Of a stretch of 9,647 nucleotides of DNA, positions 6,490 through 9,647 are shown in pieces (within the stretch, counting starts at the first letter, position 1; each line of letters opens with the position of its first letter). The stretch is from Dysgonamonadaceae bacterium. GTDB lineage: Bacteria; Bacteroidota; Bacteroidia; Bacteroidales; Azobacteroidaceae. The notes under the pieces are model-generated. The model was not told where the DNA came from and did no database searches. It was given only the letters and a program-made list of their open reading frames with translations. The stretch is taken from the NCBI GenBank assembly GCA_031284225.1, contig JAITAH010000317.1:1-9647 (forward strand), in the 5' to 3' direction. Made by a program: the position numbers and the translations under genes.

Positions 6490-9393
6490 TTATTTATAAT
6501 ATTCCGCCAGTCGTCCGGCTTCTTCTCTTGTCAACTGAATCACAGATCCGTGTTTCTGAACGGAGAAATTTGTCCGCCGCATTACGCCTTTGTCGAAATG
6601 TCCAAGATTGGTAAACGTTTCAAAGTCGGTTGTTTCGGCAAAACCGAAGTTGTGCGGATTGACGCTGAAAATGTCGTACATCAGCACCCATTTGTCTTCG
6701 CCGATACGTTTCCAGACGTTGGGGGCTTCGCAGGCGCGCGGCTCAAAGTCAACCTGTTCGGGACGATAGACGTAGCCGCCGCTGATTTTGTCGGAGAACG
6801 CCATTTTGATGCCGCCCGGGTTTTCCTGCGCCACGTACATCATGCAGAAACGTCCGTCGGGTAGGGGAGTAATGTCCGCATCAAGCACCTGTTTGGTTGT
6901 ATCGGGATAGTTGAAAAGCAACTCCGGACGAGTGAGCAGCGTCGTGAAATCGTTGTCCGTGTAGGCGTAGTAGAGCTTTGTTTTTCCGTTTCCGCCGAGC
7001 CGCATGGTGAAATAGAGCATCATTTTGTCTTCTTCGGGGTCGTAGATGGTTTGCGGCGCCCAGGCGCAGGCAACATCAAGGTCGGGAAACAAATCCTGAA
7101 CAATCACATTGCTGCGCGTCCAGTGAATCAGGTCGAAAGACTTCATCAGCACAAAGCCGCGATTGTTGCCCCAGCCGTATTTTTCGTCACGTTCCCATTT
7201 CGTTGTGCGATAGCCTGCTTCTTTGCCGTAGATGTGCAAATCGGTCATTGCAAGATAGAAAGCGCCGTCTTTTCCGCGCGTGATATGCGGGTCGCGGATG
7301 CCTTTTTGCTGCGCAATCGTGTCGCCGCTGATAACCGGTTTGCCGCCATTGACGTCGGTAAACGTGTATCCGTCGTCGCTTAATGCGAAATACAGACTGT
7401 GCGTGTCGTCTTTGAAGTAAGTAAGCAGGTAAGCCGACATCAAATCCACTCCTTCCGACGTCATTTGTATTCGTTTTATTGAGCCGTCGGGATTGTGATA
7501 CAGCTTGTCAATACAGACCGAGCGGCTGTAACTTCCGCCGTCGGTTTGGATTCCTCCATTGTGATAGATGAAATACCATTCATCCTTAAATTCGACGATA
7601 GCCTGATGATTGGTGTTGCTGTTGCCGGCAATTTCATTCAAAATACCTTTGTAGCTGTAAGTTCCGTTAATCGTTCCGGACACGGCATAAGCGATTTTTT
7701 CGGGAAATCCGGTTGCGTACGAAAGATAGTATTTGCCGTTGTATTTGTGTATCCAGGGCGCTTCGGTAAACGAAAAACCGTCGAATTTTATCTGCTTTAT
7801 TTCGCCGTCAATCTCAATCATATTTTCCTTTAATTTCGCATAATAACACTCGCGATTGCCCCAGAAAAGCCATGCCTGACCGTCGTCGTCAATGAAAACA
7901 GCGGGGTCGATACATGCCCATGAATGTTTCGACGCAAAACAGTCCTTATTGGTCAGCAAGGGTTTTCCCAAAGCGTCTTTGTAAGGACCTTCGGGACGGT
8001 CGGCAACCGCTACGCCGATGCCCGAAGTGTTGGTACTGATATACCAGTAATATTTTCCGTTGCGTTCGATAGCCTGTCCCGCGTAGGCGTCGCCGCTCTT
8101 TGCCCACGCAAAATCGGTTATTCGCAACGGCACGGGATATTCCGTCCGGTTTTTCAGGTCGGTGGTCGAGAAGACCAGCCAGTCTTTCATCTTATAACCC
8201 TTTTGTCCGCCCGCAAAATCGTGTCCCGTGAACAGCCAAAGCGTATCGCCTTTGACCAGCGCGGCAGGGTCGGCAGTGTAATGATGCGTGATTATGGGAT
8301 TGCCGCCGGACTGGAAATAATAGCGGTCGTGCGGTTCCACCGGTTGCAGCAGCGACGCAGGAACGCCTCCCCAGCGGGCGTGCAAACGGCGGGCTTCTTC
8401 CCTCGTGATGCCGATTACGCTACCGTGACGGGGATTGAAATTCTTGGTAAACGATTCGGGTTTGGAAGTGAAACCGAACAAATCCGTGCTGCGTTGAAAC
8501 TCATACTTACCGCTTGTGTAAAGGTCGTACATCAGGATATATTCGTCCGAATCGTTCAGTTTGAAAATGCTTGAGCCTTCCACTCCTGTCGAAGTATCGG
8601 CGTAAGCGTCCAAATAGCTGTAATCTTCTTTCCATGTGCCTTGCAGCGATTTGGCGGTTGCCTGTTGTATGCCGTTTTTAATCTCCTTTCCGTTTTTGTC
8701 TTTGGTATTTCCCTTGTAAAAGAAATGATACAGGCCGTTTTTGTAAATAATATCGCCGTCGATGCCGCCGTACTTCGGGCTGAACATCAGTTGAGGCTCT
8801 TTCTCAAAACCGGTGAAATCTTTGTTGGCATAAGCCGAATAGAAATCAAGTTTATTGTCACCGTGAAAACGGACGGTGAAGTAAACCAGGTATTTTTTGA
8901 CTTTCGGGTCATAAACGGTTTGCGGCGCCCAGACCCATTTTACATTGCCGAACTTTTTCGGATATGCTTTGGCAAGGTCGATAATGCTGTGCGTCCAACG
9001 GGTTAAATCGCCGGAACGCAGCATCACAATACCCGGATTACTGTCCCATCCGTTTTTGAAGGTAAACATATCGGTGGCAACCATATAAAAAGTTTTACCG
9101 TCCTCGCCGCGCAGGATATGCGGGTCGCGGATACCGCCGGTCTGCGATATTTCATCGGACGGAATGACGGGCTGATTGTTGTTCAGGGCGAACCAGTTGA
9201 CTGCATCGGCGCTGACGCCGAAACGAAGCTGTTCCTGTTTATTTTTGTCGCCGGAGCCTTCGAAATAAGCGAACAGATAACCGGCGTACTCCGGCTCTTC
9301 CGCTTTCAGAGCGCTTGCCGAAAATAATATGCCGGCAGCGAAAAATCCTGCTGATAGGATGATTGTTCTTACAAATAATTGATACTTTTTCAT
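6490..9393 (-). CDS. Secreted triple GH43 protein (three tandem five-bladed propellers)
   Basis: The product has 967 residues. A signal peptide covers about 1-31 (cleavage after SASA or ALKA). Domain 1 (about 36-345) has D90 in GIRDPH, D212 or D214 in IDGDII, E272 in GVEGSS and H323 in RHGSV. Domain 2 (about 355-650) is of a different GH43 type, with D375 in YTADPA, D496 in CIDPAVF, E544 in FTEAPW and H596 in TNHQA. Domain 3 (about 652-967) has D701 in GIRDPH, D838 or D840 in LDADIT, E889 in CEAPN and H948 in KHGSV. All three keep a base, modulator and acid, so all may be active. Domains 1 and 3 are clearly related to each other (both end HGSVI then TREEA and RL). Domain 3 follows domain 2 with no linker, at residue 651. 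GH43 members are mostly alpha-L-arabinofuranosidases, arabinanases or beta-xylosidases; pectic arabinan or arabinogalactan side chains are the likely target. It lies 15 bp after the GH28-like gene and 8 bp before the GH43-GH30 gene. Confidence 0.94.
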   Translation of the reverse strand: MKKYQLFVRTIILSAGFFAAGILFSASALKAEEPEYAGYLFAYFEGSGDKNKQEQLRFGVSADAVNWFALNNNQPVIPSDEISQTGGIRDPHILRGEDGKTFYMVATDMFTFKNGWDSNPGIVMLRSGDLTRWTHSIIDLAKAYPKKFGNVKWVWAPQTVYDPKVKKYLVYFTVRFHGDNKLDFYSAYANKDFTGFEKEPQLMFSPKYGGIDGDIIYKNGLYHFFYKGNTKDKNGKEIKNGIQQATAKSLQGTWKEDYSYLDAYADTSTGVEGSSIFKLNDSDEYILMYDLYTSGKYEFQRSTDLFGFTSKPESFTKNFNPRHGSVIGITREEARRLHARWGGVPASLLQPVEPHDRYYFQSGGNPIITHHYTADPAALVKGDTLWLFTGHDFAGGQKGYKMKDWLVFSTTDLKNRTEYPVPLRITDFAWAKSGDAYAGQAIERNGKYYWYISTNTSGIGVAVADRPEGPYKDALGKPLLTNKDCFASKHSWACIDPAVFIDDDGQAWLFWGNRECYYAKLKENMIEIDGEIKQIKFDGFSFTEAPWIHKYNGKYYLSYATGFPEKIAYAVSGTINGTYSYKGILNEIAGNSNTNHQAIVEFKDEWYFIYHNGGIQTDGGSYSRSVCIDKLYHNPDGSIKRIQMTSEGVDLMSAYLLTYFKDDTHSLYFALSDDGYTFTDVNGGKPVISGDTIAQQKGIRDPHITRGKDGAFYLAMTDLHIYGKEAGYRTTKWERDEKYGWGNNRGFVLMKSFDLIHWTRSNVIVQDLFPDLDVACAWAPQTIYDPEEDKMMLYFTMRLGGNGKTKLYYAYTDNDFTTLLTRPELLFNYPDTTKQVLDADITPLPDGRFCMMYVAQENPGGIKMAFSDKISGGYVYRPEQVDFEPRACEAPNVWKRIGEDKWVLMYDIFSVNPHNFGFAETTDFETFTNLGHFDKGVMRRTNFSVQKHGSVIQLTREEAGRLAEYYK
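7199..7436 (-). repeat. Domain-3 segment duplicated in the downstream GH43 remnant (copy B)
   Basis: This is the intact counterpart of 117-354, about 95% identical. It encodes residues about 653-731 of the triple GH43 protein. Its right edge (7436) falls exactly at the domain 2/domain 3 junction, and its left edge (7199) lies in the middle of the domain, just before the WERDEKYGW segment. Confidence 0.93.
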
Positions 9394-9408
9394 TTCTGTT
9401 TTTAAATT

Positions 9409-9647
9409 TTATTTCACGAAACTAACATCCTCAACATGTTCGCCGATGTAGAACCGCGCCATGTCGGCAGTCTTGTACCATGCAGGTTTGTCGGGCATAT
9501 CGTCGGAGATGACTTGCCCGTTGATTCGCAGGTTTTCGAAGCGGATGTTTTTTATTTTCCGTTCGGCGTCATATCCGGTAATGAGGGAGAGTTCGGCGTT
9601 CTGTCCGGTGTATGTGATGTCTTTGAACAGCACATTTTCGATGCCCC
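9409..9647 (-). CDS. Right-handed beta-helix protein, probably GH28 (C-terminal end only)
   Basis: The visible 78 residues run from the window edge (GIENVLFKDITYTG) to the stop at 9411-9409. They show the repeating pattern of parallel beta-helix coils: ENVLFKDITYTG, then RKIKNIRFENLRINGQVI, then EHVEDVSF, with alternating hydrophobic residues and Asn/Gly turns. The tail with KPAWYKTADMARFYIGEH resembles the C-terminus of GH28 (polygalacturonase-type) proteins from Bacteroidota as I remember them. The catalytic Asp residues of GH28 lie upstream and are not visible, so the family is a likely rather than certain call; another pectate-active or galactosidase beta-helix family is the alternative. 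An in-frame GTG at 9633 is internal and not the start. It precedes the triple GH43 gene by 15 bp and is almost certainly co-transcribed with it. Confidence 0.7.
   Translation of the reverse strand, partial: GIENVLFKDITYTGQNAELSLITGYDAERKIKNIRFENLRINGQVISDDMPDKPAWYKTADMARFYIGEHVEDVSFVK

Overview
The window is part of a polysaccharide utilisation locus from a member of the Bacteroidota, most likely a gut or plant-degrading Bacteroidales. Evidence: five secreted or putatively secreted carbohydrate-active genes run in the same (minus) direction with 15-bp, 8-bp and overlapping junctions; enzyme families GH28, GH43, GH30 and GH42 are combined; leaders are AT-rich and lack clear Shine-Dalgarno sites; and there is an AlbA_2/HATPase regulator-like gene of a type very common in this phylum. 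No SusC/SusD pair, sigma/anti-sigma pair or hybrid two-component sensor lies in the window, so the species and the transport half of the locus cannot be seen.

Layout in transcription order (right to left): (1) 9647-9409, C-terminal end of a beta-helix protein resembling GH28; (2) 9393-6490, a 967-residue secreted protein with three complete GH43 propeller domains in tandem; (3) 6481-4070, a secreted GH43-GH30 fusion; (4) 4073-2004, a secreted GH42 beta-galactosidase whose start overlaps the previous stop by 4 nt (ATGA); (5) a 111-bp gap, then 1892-492, an AlbA_2 plus HATPase plus winged-helix protein with more AT-rich DNA than its neighbours; (6) 445-110, a 111-codon GH43 remnant with its own signal peptide, 95% identical in DNA to the start of the third GH43 domain of gene 2; (7) 80-1, the signal peptide and first residues of another secreted protein that leaves the window.

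Together genes 1-4 look like a coupled transcription unit for pectic side chains or arabinogalactan: GH43 domains to release arabinose (one of arabinanase type), GH42 for beta-linked galactose, GH30 for a beta-linked backbone (substrate not determinable from sequence alone) and GH28 for galacturonan. The exact substrate is inference.

The most interesting content is evolutionary. The GH43 remnant matches the triple-GH43 gene from exactly the domain 2/domain 3 junction onwards, and it carries a signal peptide and a KAEEP segment like those elsewhere in the locus. It therefore looks like a relic of a free-standing GH43 gene related to the domain now fused as domain 3. Three genes also share a homologous signal-peptide DNA cassette, and the GH42 gene appears to have lost the cassette's ATG (now ATA) and moved its start upstream into the old leader, creating the overlap with the preceding gene.
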